A stretch of DNA of 64,000 bases from Mesorhizobium sp. NBSH29 (GCF_015500055.1 NZ_CP045492.1:3482501-3546500); one strand, 5' to 3'; positions 20,006-29,314 are shown, counted from the first letter of the stretch. Made by a program: numbers and translations. The notes: generated by a model from the sequence alone, not told the origin.

Positions 20006-21184
20006 TCAGTCCTTGACGAATAGCTTGCGCGGCACATTGGCCAGACACTCGACGCCAGTTCCGGTGATGAGGATGGACTCAGTGATTTCCAATCCCATCG
20101 TCTCCAGCCATAGGCCGGTCATGAAGTGGAACGTCATGCCGGGTTTGAGTTCAGTGCGGTCGCCGGGGCGCAGGCTCATCGTGCGCTCACCCCAGTCCGG
20201 CGGATAGCTGAGCCCGATCGAATAGCCGGTGCGGTTGTCTTTGACGATGCCATAGCGCTTGAGCACCCCGAAGAAAGCATTGGCGATGTCCTCGCATGTA
20301 TTGCCCGGCTTTGCCGCTTCCAGACCCGCCTCCATGCCCTCGAGAGTAGCCTTTTCGGCATCCAGGAATTCCTGCGTTGGCTTACCCAGAAAGACGGTGC
20401 GTGACAGCGGGCAGTGATAGCGGTTGTAGCAGCCTGCAATCTCGAAGAAGGTGCCCTCGCCCCGCTTCATCGGTTGGTCGTCCCAGGTCAAATGTGGGGC
20501 CGACGCATCAGCGCCAGATGGCAACAGCGGTACGATGGCCGGATAGTCGCCGCCAATGCCATCGACGCCACGCGTGCCGGCATCATAGATCTCGGCAACC
20601 AGATCGCATTTACGCATGCCCACTTCTATCTTGTCGACGATGCGCTGGTGCATTGCCTCAACGATACGGGCAGCATTGCGCATATATCCAATCTCGGTTG
20701 GGCTCTTGATTGCGCGCTGCCAGTTGACGAGCGCCGTGACATCGACAAAGCGGGCATTGGGCAGGTGCTTTTGCAGCGCCGCGAAGGCGGCTGCAGAGAA
20801 ATAGTAATTGTCCATCTCCACGCCCATGGTGAGCTTATCCCAGCCACGCTCCGCCAGCACGTTCGACAAGAAGTCCATCGGGTGGCGCTCTGTCGACTGC
20901 ACATATTGGTCGGCGTAGCCGACGATGTTTTCATGCGCGAGATAGGCGGTGCGCTTGGCGCCGTTGGCATCCTGCCCGCGACCATACCATACCGGCTCGC
21001 CCGAGGGCGGGACGATGACTGCCTGATGTACATAGAAGGACCATCCATCATAGCCAGTCAGCCAGGCCATGTTGGACGGATCGCTGATGATCAGGAGGTC
21101 GACCCCCTTGGCCTCCATCGCATGCCTTGTTTTGGCCAGCCGTTCGGCATATTCCTCACGGGAAAATTTCAGGTTCGGCATCAT
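20006..21184 (-). CDS. doeA: Ectoine hydrolase DoeA (EutD)
   Basis: A 392-residue M24-peptidase/creatinase-fold protein that opens the ectoine ring to acetyl-diaminobutyrate. The N-terminal creatinase-like part (ISDPSNMAWLTGYDGWSFYV) and the C-terminal pita-bread part (GIGGDYPAIVPLLPSGADAS, FEIAGCYNRYHCPLSRTVF, RTGYSIGLSYPPDWGE) match EutD/DoeA proteins. The usual five-ligand metal set of M24 peptidases is incomplete, as is normal for this subfamily. Start at 21184, with a second Met at 21181. Confidence 0.94.
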   Translation of the reverse strand: MMPNLKFSREEYAERLAKTRHAMEAKGVDLLIISDPSNMAWLTGYDGWSFYVHQAVIVPPSGEPVWYGRGQDANGAKRTAYLAHENIVGYADQYVQSTERHPMDFLSNVLAERGWDKLTMGVEMDNYYFSAAAFAALQKHLPNARFVDVTALVNWQRAIKSPTEIGYMRNAARIVEAMHQRIVDKIEVGMRKCDLVAEIYDAGTRGVDGIGGDYPAIVPLLPSGADASAPHLTWDDQPMKRGEGTFFEIAGCYNRYHCPLSRTVFLGKPTQEFLDAEKATLEGMEAGLEAAKPGNTCEDIANAFFGVLKRYGIVKDNRTGYSIGLSYPPDWGERTMSLRPGDRTELKPGMTFHFMTGLWLETMGLEITESILITGTGVECLANVPRKLFVKD

Positions 21185-21222
21185 TTTTTTGATCCTCGCT
21201 CATTGGGCCGCATGGCCATCTG

Positions 21223-22215
21223 TCAGGTTTCGAATTGAGTTCCAGCGCCGACTGTCAGCGCCCGGTCGCGGGCAAGCGTCGCAATCGCCGTATCTTGCAC
21301 GCCAGTGCCGGTAAGATCGGCAAGCGTGATGTCACTGGCAGCGCGCCGGCCGAACGTTTGGCCGGTGATGACGTGTCCCAGTTCGGTGACCGCGCCATCG
21401 GCAGACATGGCCCCTGCCGCTATCGCGTGATGCAATTCGCCCAGTACCCGCGTCTGGCTGGCGCGGTCGGCAACATAGAGATCAGCCATGGCAAGCACCG
21501 CTGGTGCGATTTCATTCTTGTGTTCAGCGTCCGAGCCCATGGCGGTGATGTGTTGGCCCGCACTCAAAAATCCAGCCTCAATCAACGGTTTGATGGCGGG
21601 CGTGGTCGTAACGATGATATCGGCGCCCGCAACCGCTTTTGCTGCATCAGCCTCGGCGCGCACCATGATGCCGAGCCGGTCGCGCAGCACGCTGGCTGCG
21701 GCTTCCGCCCTGACCGCATCGCGCGCCCAGATTCGGGCTTCGCGGATGGGCCGCACCAGCATCAGTCCTTCAAGCTGCAGGCAGGCCTGAACACCAGCGC
21801 CGAAGATTGCAGCGATCGAACTGTCTGAGCGCGCAAGATGTTTGGCCGCTACCGCACCAGCGGCAGCCGTACGGATATCCGTCAGATAACCGTTGTCGAG
21901 CAACAACGCCTCGACCAGACCGGTGTGAGCCGAAAGAAGCACCATCATGCCGTTGACGCTGGGCAGGCCGAGCTTGGGGTTGTCGAAAAAGCCCGGGCTG
22001 ATCTTGATCGCCAAGCAATCAATACCCGGAACATAGGCTGTCTTGACGTCTACCTCGCCGCGATGCTCAGGAATATCGAGCCGCAGGATCGGCGGCATGG
22101 CCACCGGCAACGTTGCGAGCGCGCGAAAGGCATTTTCCACGCATGCGACAGCATCGAGATCGAGCGAGACCACCGCGCGCAGATCGGCTTCGGTCAGAAT
22201 GGTCATCCGGCTCAT
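21223..22215 (-). CDS. eutC: Ornithine cyclodeaminase-like protein EutC
   Basis: A 330-residue member of the ornithine cyclodeaminase/mu-crystallin family (MPPILRLDIPEHRGEVDVKT, NGYLTDIRTAAAGAVAAKHLA and the Rossmann segment IFGAGVQACLQLEGL). In ectoine degradation clusters EutA, EutB and EutC are thought to convert 5-hydroxyectoine to ectoine; the individual steps are proposed from gene context. The ATG at 22215 overlaps the eutB stop (ATGA). Confidence 0.9.
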   Translation of the reverse strand: MSRMTILTEADLRAVVSLDLDAVACVENAFRALATLPVAMPPILRLDIPEHRGEVDVKTAYVPGIDCLAIKISPGFFDNPKLGLPSVNGMMVLLSAHTGLVEALLLDNGYLTDIRTAAAGAVAAKHLARSDSSIAAIFGAGVQACLQLEGLMLVRPIREARIWARDAVRAEAAASVLRDRLGIMVRAEADAAKAVAGADIIVTTTPAIKPLIEAGFLSAGQHITAMGSDAEHKNEIAPAVLAMADLYVADRASQTRVLGELHHAIAAGAMSADGAVTELGHVITGQTFGRRAASDITLADLTGTGVQDTAIATLARDRALTVGAGTQFET

Positions 22216-23192
22216 GCGGCACGCTCCTGATCGGCACAAACGATCCGGCTGTGCAGCCCCATATCAATGTTGCGGCCTGACAGGATCAGAACCGTTGGCC
22301 CTATTGGCTTGATCCTGGCCGCAAGCAGCGCGGCAATACCGACCGCACCCGCCCCCTCGACAATCTCGCGCTCCTCGCGATAGGCATGGGAAATGCCAGC
22401 CGCGATTTCGTCCTCCGAAAGGAGCACGACTCCGTCAAGAAGGTCGCGGCAAAGGGCAAAGGTAAAACGGTTCTCAAGGCCGATGCCGCCACCCAGCGAA
22501 TCCGCCAGCGTTTCCAATTCTTCAACCAGAACCGGACGGCCCGCATCAAGGCTCGCTTTCATTGCCGCACCGCGTGTCATCGACACACCGATTACTTTTG
22601 CATCCGGGCTGACGCCTTTGACCGCCGCAGCTACGCCCGTCGCCAGACCACCGCCTGAAAGCGGCACCAGCACACAGGCTGCATCGGGCACCTGCTCAAT
22701 AATCTCGAGCCCAAGCGTGCCCTGCCCGGCGATGATATCTGCATGATCGAAAGGCGGCAGCATCACCATGCCCTCCTCCGCCACCAGCCGGTCCACCTCA
22801 CGCTGCGCATCATCCTGGCTGTTGCCGATGATGCGTACATCGGCTCCCAGGTTGCGGATTTCGAGCAGCTTGTTTTCCGGCACCAGCCGCGACATGCAAA
22901 TGATTGCGCGGATGCCTTCAAGCTTTGCTGCATAGGCAAGCGCCCGACCGTGATTGCCCGTTGATGCAGCAACCACACCACGCGCCTTCTGGGCCGCATC
23001 GAGCAAGGAAACAGCATTCGATGCGCCGCGCAGCTTGAAGCTGCCGGTGATCTGCCTATGCTCAAGCTTAAGATAAACAGGAGTATCCAAGCGGCTGGAA
23101 AGACTCGTCGAAAGCTCCATCGCAGTTTGCTCGATCTTGCCTGCAATGCGGTCGCGAGCCGCGCGGATATGATGGATTTCAACCAACGCCAT
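22212..23192 (-). CDS. eutB: Threonine dehydratase-like PLP enzyme EutB
   Basis: A 326-residue fold-type II PLP enzyme. The PLP lysine lies in GSFKLRGASNAVSLL, a phosphate-binding glycine loop in PLSGGGLATGVAAAVKG, and ASTGNHGRALAYAAKL is the family's substrate loop. It is annotated in ectoine clusters as the hydroxyectoine-utilisation dehydratase that removes the hydroxyl group. It lies nine bases after eutA and overlaps eutC. Confidence 0.92.
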   Translation of the reverse strand: MALVEIHHIRAARDRIAGKIEQTAMELSTSLSSRLDTPVYLKLEHRQITGSFKLRGASNAVSLLDAAQKARGVVAASTGNHGRALAYAAKLEGIRAIICMSRLVPENKLLEIRNLGADVRIIGNSQDDAQREVDRLVAEEGMVMLPPFDHADIIAGQGTLGLEIIEQVPDAACVLVPLSGGGLATGVAAAVKGVSPDAKVIGVSMTRGAAMKASLDAGRPVLVEELETLADSLGGGIGLENRFTFALCRDLLDGVVLLSEDEIAAGISHAYREEREIVEGAGAVGIAALLAARIKPIGPTVLILSGRNIDMGLHSRIVCADQERAA

Positions 23193-23201
23193 TACCGTCC
23201 A

Positions 23202-23978
23202 TCACACGCCCAGTGGCAGCGTCATCAGACGGCCCAATTCGGAATAGGAAGCCTCATCGCCGCAAAGCCTGAGACAAGTCCAGGCGGTTGCCTGATTGCT
23301 GGTGATGACCGGCTTGCCGATGGCGTTTTCCATGTCGGCAACGCCGAGTGCAGACCGCAGCGCCGTGCACGAGACAAACAACGCATCCGCCTGATCGTCG
23401 GTCACCTCGCGCGCCAGGTCGACCAGCGCCGCAGGTGTAATCCGCGCCATCTCCCGGTCATCCTCAAATCCGAGGCAGGTGAAGCTGGCGATCTCGAACC
23501 CGCGCTCAATAAAATACTCTGCCATCGGCCGGCTGGTATCGACCGTGTAGGGCGTCAGGATACTGATCCGCCTGGCACCAAACGCGCGCAGCCCGCGCAC
23601 CGCTGCGGCAGGCGGTGTGACGACAGGCACCCCGGGCTTGCCGGATTGGATGGCCGCTTCGATTGCATCATCGCCGATGGCCACTGAAGCCGAAGTGCAG
23701 GAATAGCAGATCGCATCCAGCGGTTCGTCGGGCAGGATCAGCGCGGCTGCGGCTGCAAGCGACGGCTGCATCTTACGCAGATTGTCTGGCGTCGTCGGGT
23801 TGGCATAGGGAATGCGCGCGACATAGACGCCGATCCGCTCGCTCGCCACCATCCGTCGGAAATCGGGCTCGGACGTGTGGTCTGTCGCCAGGATGATCAG
23901 CCCGATGCGCCTGGCCATCGGGCGCTTGTCAAGCGCGGGGCGATCCTGTCTCAACCGGATTTCAGGCAAAGTTTTCAT
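23202..23978 (-). CDS. eutA: Maleate isomerase/Asp-Glu racemase family protein EutA
   Basis: A 258-residue protein of the arylmalonate decarboxylase/maleate isomerase family. Two active-site cysteines are visible, in DAICYSCTSASVAIG and in DALFVSCTALRSALGV. EutA acts with EutB and EutC on 5-hydroxyectoine; its exact reaction is not established. It sits six bases after ehuD within the operon. Confidence 0.88.
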   Translation of the reverse strand: MKTLPEIRLRQDRPALDKRPMARRIGLIILATDHTSEPDFRRMVASERIGVYVARIPYANPTTPDNLRKMQPSLAAAAALILPDEPLDAICYSCTSASVAIGDDAIEAAIQSGKPGVPVVTPPAAAVRGLRAFGARRISILTPYTVDTSRPMAEYFIERGFEIASFTCLGFEDDREMARITPAALVDLAREVTDDQADALFVSCTALRSALGVADMENAIGKPVITSNQATAWTCLRLCGDEASYSELGRLMTLPLGV

Positions 23979-23984
23979 GCGGTA

Positions 23985-24650
23985 CTACCTCTCGACCTCG
24001 ACCTTGCCGTAACGATGCTCCAGCCAGCGCAGGAGAACGACAGCAAACAGGCTGATAGTCAGGAAGAATACGCCGACCATGGTGATCGGTTCGATGTAAC
24101 GATAGGAGGAGTTAGCCACAATTTTGGCCTGGTTCATCAGTTCCAGGACGGTGATGGCCGAAAGCAGCGGCGTTTCCTTGAACATGGCAATGAAATAGTT
24201 GGCCAGCGCGGGAATCATCGGTGGAATCGCCTGCGGAATGATGATGTGGACCCAGCTTTGCGTGGCGCTGAGATTGCAGGCCTTGGCCGCCTCCCACTGC
24301 CCGCGCGGCACATTGTCGATTCCAGCGCGGTAAACTTCCGCTGTGTAGGTGCCGTAATGGAGCCCAACCCCGATGACACCAGCAACCAGCGGCGGTAGCA
24401 GAATGCCGAAATCTGGCAGCACGTAGAAAATAAAATAGAGCTGCACAAGAAGCGGCGTGCCCCTGATGAACTCTGCCGCAAACCCGACCGTGCGCGACAA
24501 AAGCTTGTTGGGTGACCGACGCGCCAGTGCGATGCCCAGCCCCACCACCGCCGCCAGCACCGAGCCAAGCAGGGTCGCGAGGATGGTGATCTTCACCCCC
24601 TCGATCAGGGTAGGCATGATCTCCCAGACAAACGCCCAATCCCACTCCAT
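23985..24650 (-). CDS. ehuD: Ectoine/hydroxyectoine ABC transporter permease EhuD
   Basis: A 221-residue polar amino acid-type permease (HisM family) with five or so membrane helices. The EAA loop reads GQWEAAKACNLSATQSWVHI(IIPQAIPP follows). The gene overlaps ehuC by one base. Its placement directly after ehuC and before eutA is the order known from ectoine clusters. Confidence 0.92.
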   Translation of the reverse strand: MEWDWAFVWEIMPTLIEGVKITILATLLGSVLAAVVGLGIALARRSPNKLLSRTVGFAAEFIRGTPLLVQLYFIFYVLPDFGILLPPLVAGVIGVGLHYGTYTAEVYRAGIDNVPRGQWEAAKACNLSATQSWVHIIIPQAIPPMIPALANYFIAMFKETPLLSAITVLELMNQAKIVANSSYRYIEPITMVGVFFLTISLFAVVLLRWLEHRYGKVEVER

Positions 24651-25309
24651 CAGGCGCGCACTCCGTCAAGGCCGCGCGCCATTCGGCGTTCAAGCGAACG
24701 AACACCCCATGAAATAAGCATTGCGAGCATGAAATAGAGGATCAGGATAGTGGTGAAGGGCACCAGCGTGTTGCCGGTCTGCGCCCGAACCACCTGCGCC
24801 TGGAAGGTCAGGTCGGTAAGCGAGATCAGCGACACGACCGCAGTGGCCTTCAAAAGCTCGATAGCGTTGTTGCCAAAGGTCGGAAGCATAACCAAAAGCG
24901 CCTGCGGCAGGACCACATGGCGCATCGAGTGCCAGCGCCCGAGGTTAAGCGCGGTACACGCCTCATACTGTTCGCGGCCGATCGACTGGATGGCCCCGCG
25001 CACAACCTCGGCACCGTAGGCGCCGACATTCAGTCCCAGAGCCAGAACGCCTGCCTGTAGCGGCGTCAACGTGACACCAACAAAAGGCAGCACGAAATAG
25101 GCCCAGAACAATTGTACGAAAATCGATGTACCGCGAAAGAACTCGATATAGGCGGTGGCCAGCGCCCTGACAGCAAAGAAACGCGACAGCCGCCCCAACC
25201 CGGCGATGAAGGCCATCACCAAGGCTAGCGCCGACCCCATCACCGTGAGTTGCACGGTGACCAGGGCGCCCTGCATTATCAGGCCAAAATAGCCGGACCA
25301 TTCGGTCAT
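24650..25309 (-). CDS. ehuC: Ectoine/hydroxyectoine ABC transporter permease EhuC
   Basis: A 219-residue HisQ-type permease, partner of EhuD. It has TAYIEFFRGTSIFVQLFWAY, typical of amino-acid permeases, and the EAA loop EQYEACTALNLGRWHSMRHV. It begins 100 bases after ehuB, with the stem-loop at 25355-25376 in the gap. Confidence 0.92.
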   Translation of the reverse strand: MTEWSGYFGLIMQGALVTVQLTVMGSALALVMAFIAGLGRLSRFFAVRALATAYIEFFRGTSIFVQLFWAYFVLPFVGVTLTPLQAGVLALGLNVGAYGAEVVRGAIQSIGREQYEACTALNLGRWHSMRHVVLPQALLVMLPTFGNNAIELLKATAVVSLISLTDLTFQAQVVRAQTGNTLVPFTTILILYFMLAMLISWGVRSLERRMARGLDGVRA

Positions 25310-25354
25310 GAATGAACTGTTCCTACGCGATCACCGGGGGTGCAAGGTTGCAGC

Positions 25355-25376
25355 CCTCCCCAGCATAGCGGGGAGG
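25355..25376 (-). terminator. Stem-loop between ehuB and ehuC
   Basis: CCTCCCC and GGGGAGG form a perfect 7-bp stem with an 8-base loop. No T-run follows on the minus strand, so full termination is unlikely. A stem-loop after the binding-protein gene is a usual way to stabilise its mRNA relative to downstream genes. Confidence 0.5.
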
Positions 25377-25409
25377 AAGATTGTGCAGCGACCCTGCAGC
25401 GTTACTAAG

Positions 25410-26261
25410 CTATTGCGCAGCGCAGAGCTTGTCGCGCGACGTAGAAATCGCTGCGGCGGCCGAAAAGCCATAGGGCTCGATGATCTTGGCGAATTCGCCA
25501 GATTCCTTCATCTTCGCCAGCTCCACATCGAAGGCATCGCGCAACGCTTCATCGCCCTTTTTGAAGGCAGCGCCGTCGCAATAGACTGGCGCACCCATCA
25601 CCGGGGCGACGACCTCAAGGTTCGGATCATTGGCTTTCTTGACCAGATCGTTGATCGAAAGAACCGGCAGCGAGTAGGCATCGATGCGACCGTCCTGAAG
25701 CATCTTCACGCCGCTTTGGCCATCCGGCACCACGACCACGCGGTCACGCGGCACGCCGGCAGTGAGCGCCAATTTTTCTTCCGTGCCGCCGCCCGGCGCG
25801 CCGATTTTGGCGCTGTCGTCCTTGGCAACATCCTCATAGCTCTTGAAGCCTTTTGGATTGCCTTTCTTGACCAGCATTGCCTCGGCATCGCACAGCACCG
25901 GCTCGGAATAGACGACGGCAGCACAGCGTTCCGGCTTCATGAACAGGCCGGCGGTAACAACGTCAAAGCGACCTGCCTGAAGGCCGGGAATCATCGCGCC
26001 ATATTCCGAGATTGAAGCGACGATGTCCTCGACGCCGAGACGCTTGAAGATCTCGCGCGCCACATCAGGCGCTGCACCCGAAACCTTGCCGTCGGCAGCA
26101 ACCGCCGTGAATGGCGGCTCATTGGCGATAGCAACGCGGGCAAAGCCCTGCTTCTTCAACCCGTCCAGCTTGCCTTCTTCAGCAGAGCCCGGGCCGGTGG
26201 CGGCCAGCACCGCCGAAAGCGTGATGCCGGCGACGCCAGCCCATATGCCAAGTTTCTTCAT
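25410..26261 (-). CDS. ehuB: Ectoine/hydroxyectoine-binding protein EhuB
   Basis: A 283-residue family 3 periplasmic binding protein. The signal peptide is MKKLGIWAGVAGITLSAVLA, followed by FARVAIANEPPFTAVAADGK and GAAPDVAREIFKRLGVEDI, close to the EhuB start. The ATG at 26261 is chosen because it gives the signal peptide; a longer in-frame reading to 26327 would overlap ehuA. It binds ectoine and hydroxyectoine in the periplasm. Confidence 0.93.
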   Translation of the reverse strand: MKKLGIWAGVAGITLSAVLAATGPGSAEEGKLDGLKKQGFARVAIANEPPFTAVAADGKVSGAAPDVAREIFKRLGVEDIVASISEYGAMIPGLQAGRFDVVTAGLFMKPERCAAVVYSEPVLCDAEAMLVKKGNPKGFKSYEDVAKDDSAKIGAPGGGTEEKLALTAGVPRDRVVVVPDGQSGVKMLQDGRIDAYSLPVLSINDLVKKANDPNLEVVAPVMGAPVYCDGAAFKKGDEALRDAFDVELAKMKESGEFAKIIEPYGFSAAAAISTSRDKLCAAQ

Positions 26262-26319
26262 AGTTCCCACTCCTTGTTTTCTTTTTAAGTTCGAGGAAGC
26301 TTTTGCCTCCGCAAGACGG

Positions 26320-27105
26320 TCAGACACGATGTCCGGCCGCGATGATCTTCTTCAGGAAGCTTTGCGTACGCTCCTGCTTGGGGTTTTTGAAAATCTCGTC
26401 CGGCTTGCCTTCCTCCACGATCTTGCCGCGGTCGAAAAACAGGATGCGGTCAGCAAAATCATGGGCAAAACCCATCTCATGCGTAACCAGCAGCATAGTC
26501 ATGTCTGTCTCCTCGCAGAGCCGCCACAAGACGTTCAGAACTTCCTCGACCAGTTCGGGATCAAGCGCCGAGGTAACCTCGTCGAACAGCATGATTTTCG
26601 GCTGCAGCGCTAACGCCCGTGCAATCGCCACCCGCTGCTTCTGGCCGCCCGAAAGCTGCGCCGGCATCGCCTTGGCCTTGTCGGCCATGCCGACCATGTC
26701 GAGCAGTTCCATTGCCCGCTTCTCGGCAGCCGGGCGCGGCGTGCCTTGCGTCAGCATCGGTGCCAGTGTCACATTGTCGATAACGCTCTTGTGCGGAAAC
26801 AGGTTAAACAGCTGAAACACCATGCCGATCTTCTGGCGCATCCGCGTCAGATGGCGCTCGTCGGCCGCCAGCAGCTGACCGTTCCTCTCCATGTGATAAA
26901 GCTGCTCGCCGTCGATCTGGATGTGGCCGTCATCGATCCGCTCAAGCGTCATCAGGATCCGCAGGATTGTCGTCTTGCCGGAACCCGAAGGACCGATCAG
27001 CGCCAGCTTCTCGCGCGCCATAACCTGCATCGACAACCCGTCCAGCACCTTGAAGGTGCCGAAGCTCTTGGAAATGGAATCGATCTTGATGATGGGCGCG
27101 GACAA
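26320..27105 (-). CDS. ehuA: Ectoine/hydroxyectoine ABC transporter ATPase EhuA
   Basis: An ABC ATPase of the polar amino acid class: Walker A GPSGSGKTT, Q-loop MVFQLFNLFPH, signature LSGGQKQRVAIARAL, Walker B KIMLFDEVTSALD. No ATG fits the N-terminus. The TTG at 27105 has GGAG six bases upstream and gives 261 residues, the family length; another TTG at 27156 is in frame and would add 17 residues. It is the first gene of the leftward ectoine operon and lies behind the operator region at 27161-27224. Confidence 0.9.
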   Translation of the reverse strand: MSAPIIKIDSISKSFGTFKVLDGLSMQVMAREKLALIGPSGSGKTTILRILMTLERIDDGHIQIDGEQLYHMERNGQLLAADERHLTRMRQKIGMVFQLFNLFPHKSVIDNVTLAPMLTQGTPRPAAEKRAMELLDMVGMADKAKAMPAQLSGGQKQRVAIARALALQPKIMLFDEVTSALDPELVEEVLNVLWRLCEETDMTMLLVTHEMGFAHDFADRILFFDRGKIVEEGKPDEIFKNPKQERTQSFLKKIIAAGHRV

Positions 27106-27160
27106 AGGGATCTCCGTTGGGGAGCGATCTGTCCCTAACGATGGGGAAACCTTCAAATCA

Positions 27161-27224
27161 TGTCAATTGCTAAAATAATATCATGACAATATTTCTAATT
27201 GAAGTTAAAATCAGGGCAATTGAC
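27161..27224. promoter_or_regulatory. Candidate EnuR operator pair in the ehuA promoter
   Basis: AAAATCAGGGCAATTGAC at 27207-27224 and the inverted TGTCAATTGCTAAAAT at 27161-27176 share GCAATTGACA-like cores. The first differs by one base from AAAATCAGTGCAATTGAC at 28628-28645 on the other side of enuR. AT-rich sequence (27171-27200) between the two arms could hold the promoter. Assignment to EnuR is inference from position and repetition. Confidence 0.65.
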
Positions 27225-27226
27225 GC

Positions 27227-28612
27227 CTAGATTGCAAGCAACAGATGCTCAGGGTCACCGAGCAGCAGCTTGGCAACCACTCCCAGCCCGGTGCGAAGCT
27301 CCGCCTCCGTTGTCGACCCCAGCGAAATGCGGACCGACGGATGCCATTGTTCCTCAGAAACCCGGAAAGATGTGCCGGGCGCAATCGCTACACCGCGCAA
27401 ATGCGCCTGGGCGACAAAAGTCTCTTCTGCCCGGTTGCCAGGCAGTTGGAGCCAGAGATGCAACCCGTCGCGGTGGGCACGATAATCGATCCCGTCGAGC
27501 ACTTCGGCAGCGATTTCCTGCCGCCGCCGCAGCGCCGAACGCTGCCAGCGCACCAGTTCCATCGCGGTGCCATCGACCACCCATTTGCTGGCAATCTCGG
27601 CCACCATCGGCGTTGCCATCCAGTTCGACACGAGATGCCGATTGGCTACCGCTGCCGCGTAGCGGTCGGGTGCCAAAAGGTAGCCTATCCGCAAACCGGG
27701 CACAGTAATCTTGGTGAACGACGTCACATAAAGCGTCCGCTCGGGTGCAAATAGGGCGACCGGAGGCGGCCTGTCCTCGATCAGTGGACCCAGGACGTCA
27801 TTTTCGATAATCGCAATATCGTGTTTTCGGGCAACCGCCGCAATCTGTTCACGCCGCGCCGCATCCATCAGCGTTGCCGTTGGATTGATCACAGAGGGCT
27901 GCACGAAAACGGCGCGAATGTCCGAATGCCGGCACGCGTTATCCAGCGCTTCTGGTATCAGCCCGTTCTCATCTATCTGCAGGCCTTCCAGGTTGAAGCC
28001 GAGATAGCGCGCTAGAGGCACCAGCGTGTGGTGGCCGATCGCTTCGGTGGCGACCGTCGAGCCGGGCGGCGCCACGCTCATCAGCGCCACCGTCATCCCC
28101 GCCGTTGCGCCATTGGTGACGCTAACATTTTGTGGAGACACATCGAGCCCGCAAAGCTTCAGCCATTCCACCGCCACCGCACGATGGCGCGGAAACACCA
28201 TGTTGGGCCGAAACGACAGACCAGAACTCGCCGGCAGGTTTTCGGCAAGCCACCCAAGCGCTGCCTTGAGGCGGTCCAGATGCATCGGCTCACACACCGG
28301 CTTCAGGATCGAGAGATCCACCACCTCGCCCGGGCGCTCCGGCAGATAGGGCGGTTCTGGTTCACGGCGTTGGGTCTGGACAAAGCTACCCCGCCCGATC
28401 TCGCCCGAGATCAGTCCACGCCGGATCAACTCCTCATAGGCGCGGCTGACCGTCTGCACCGAAAGCCCCAGATCATCCGCCAGCCTCCGGTGGGTGGGCA
28501 GCCTGGCACCATTGGCCAGGCGCCCGTCATGGATAGCGCGCGCAAACTGGTCGGCGAGGGAAAGATAGGCCGGGCGTCGGATCAGCGCCGGGTCGGGTTG
28601 CCAAAATGTCAT
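27227..28612 (-). CDS. enuR: MocR/GntR-type ectoine regulator EnuR
   Basis: A 461-residue fusion of an N-terminal GntR winged helix (residues 10-80, SVQTVSRAYEELIRRGLISG) with a fold-type I aminotransferase domain. The PLP lysine lies in SFTKITVPGLRIGYL (Lys301), the position reported for EnuR. The protein represses ectoine catabolism genes and is relieved by pathway intermediates such as acetyl-diaminobutyrate. It is encoded between the leftward ehu-eut-doe operon and the rightward doeX operon, so it may read operators on both sides. Confidence 0.92.
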   Translation of the reverse strand: MTFWQPDPALIRRPAYLSLADQFARAIHDGRLANGARLPTHRRLADDLGLSVQTVSRAYEELIRRGLISGEIGRGSFVQTQRREPEPPYLPERPGEVVDLSILKPVCEPMHLDRLKAALGWLAENLPASSGLSFRPNMVFPRHRAVAVEWLKLCGLDVSPQNVSVTNGATAGMTVALMSVAPPGSTVATEAIGHHTLVPLARYLGFNLEGLQIDENGLIPEALDNACRHSDIRAVFVQPSVINPTATLMDAARREQIAAVARKHDIAIIENDVLGPLIEDRPPPVALFAPERTLYVTSFTKITVPGLRIGYLLAPDRYAAAVANRHLVSNWMATPMVAEIASKWVVDGTAMELVRWQRSALRRRQEIAAEVLDGIDYRAHRDGLHLWLQLPGNRAEETFVAQAHLRGVAIAPGTSFRVSEEQWHPSVRISLGSTTEAELRTGLGVVAKLLLGDPEHLLLAI

Positions 28613-28627
28613 GATGCATTAGAGATC

Positions 28628-28645
28628 AAAATCAGTGCAATTGAC
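28628..28645. promoter_or_regulatory. Candidate EnuR operator between enuR and doeX
   Basis: AAAATCAGTGCAATTGAC matches the site at 27207-27224 in 17 of 18 positions. It lies 16 bases upstream of the enuR start and 49 bases upstream of doeX, so one protein could control both. A few bases on, AATCAAAATAATG adds AT-rich promoter sequence. Confidence 0.6.
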
Positions 28646-28693
28646 AATCAAAATAATGCGCCATCATGTATTCAGGATGCACAATGGAATGCC

Positions 28694-29185
28694 ATGAACG
28701 CCCACAAGCTTGACGCAATCGACCTGAAAATCCTCGACGCCATTCAAATTGACGGGCGCATCACCAAGCTTGCGCTCGCGGAAAAAGTTGGCCTCTCACC
28801 TACGCCCTGCTGGATGCGGCTGCGCAAGCTGGAAAAGGCAGGGATCGTCTCCGGCTACCATGCCCGGATCGCCATCCGCACCATCGCGCCCGTTGCCACT
28901 GTGCTGATGGAAGTGACCCTGGCCAGCCACCGTCAGGCGGATTTTGATCGCTTCGAAAGCGCTATCCGCAAAACCCCGGAAATCGTCGCCTGCTGGTCGG
29001 TAGGCGGCGGCGTCGATTATGTGGTGAAGGTCATGGCCCGAGACATTGACGCCTACCAGCGGCTGGTCGACGGCTTGCTGGAGCGCGAGATCGGCATCGA
29101 TCGCTATTTCACCTACATCGTCACTCGTACGGTGAAGGATGAGGTCTCGCTGCCGGTCGCCGATCTTCTGCCCGAACCGAGTTAG
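28694..29185 (+). CDS. doeX: Lrp/AsnC-family regulator DoeX
   Basis: A 163-residue feast/famine regulator: N-terminal HTH (LDAIDLKILDAIQIDGRITK, KVGLSPTPCWMRLRKLEKAG) and a C-terminal RAM effector domain (VACWSVGGGVDYVVKVMARD). AsnC-type regulators accompany ectoine degradation genes (DoeX of Halomonas). The ATG at 28694 is the only start that fits; the open frame runs far upstream antisense to enuR. Confidence 0.9.
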   Translation: MNAHKLDAIDLKILDAIQIDGRITKLALAEKVGLSPTPCWMRLRKLEKAGIVSGYHARIAIRTIAPVATVLMEVTLASHRQADFDRFESAIRKTPEIVACWSVGGGVDYVVKVMARDIDAYQRLVDGLLEREIGIDRYFTYIVTRTVKDEVSLPVADLLPEPS

Positions 29186-29314
29186 GCCACAGAGATTCTA
29201 ACCGGTTTTCCCTCCCAATAGAGACAATCTCTCTCTTTCCAGCCATCCAAACAGCCTCCCTATCCGCGCGAGCCGGCTAGTCTTCCGGTATCCGCCCTCA
29301 ACGGGAGACCAACC

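Noticed and set aside
28028-28693. Long N-terminal extension of doeX
   Set aside because: The extension is antisense to enuR and low in complexity; AsnC proteins start at the MNAHKLDAID position.
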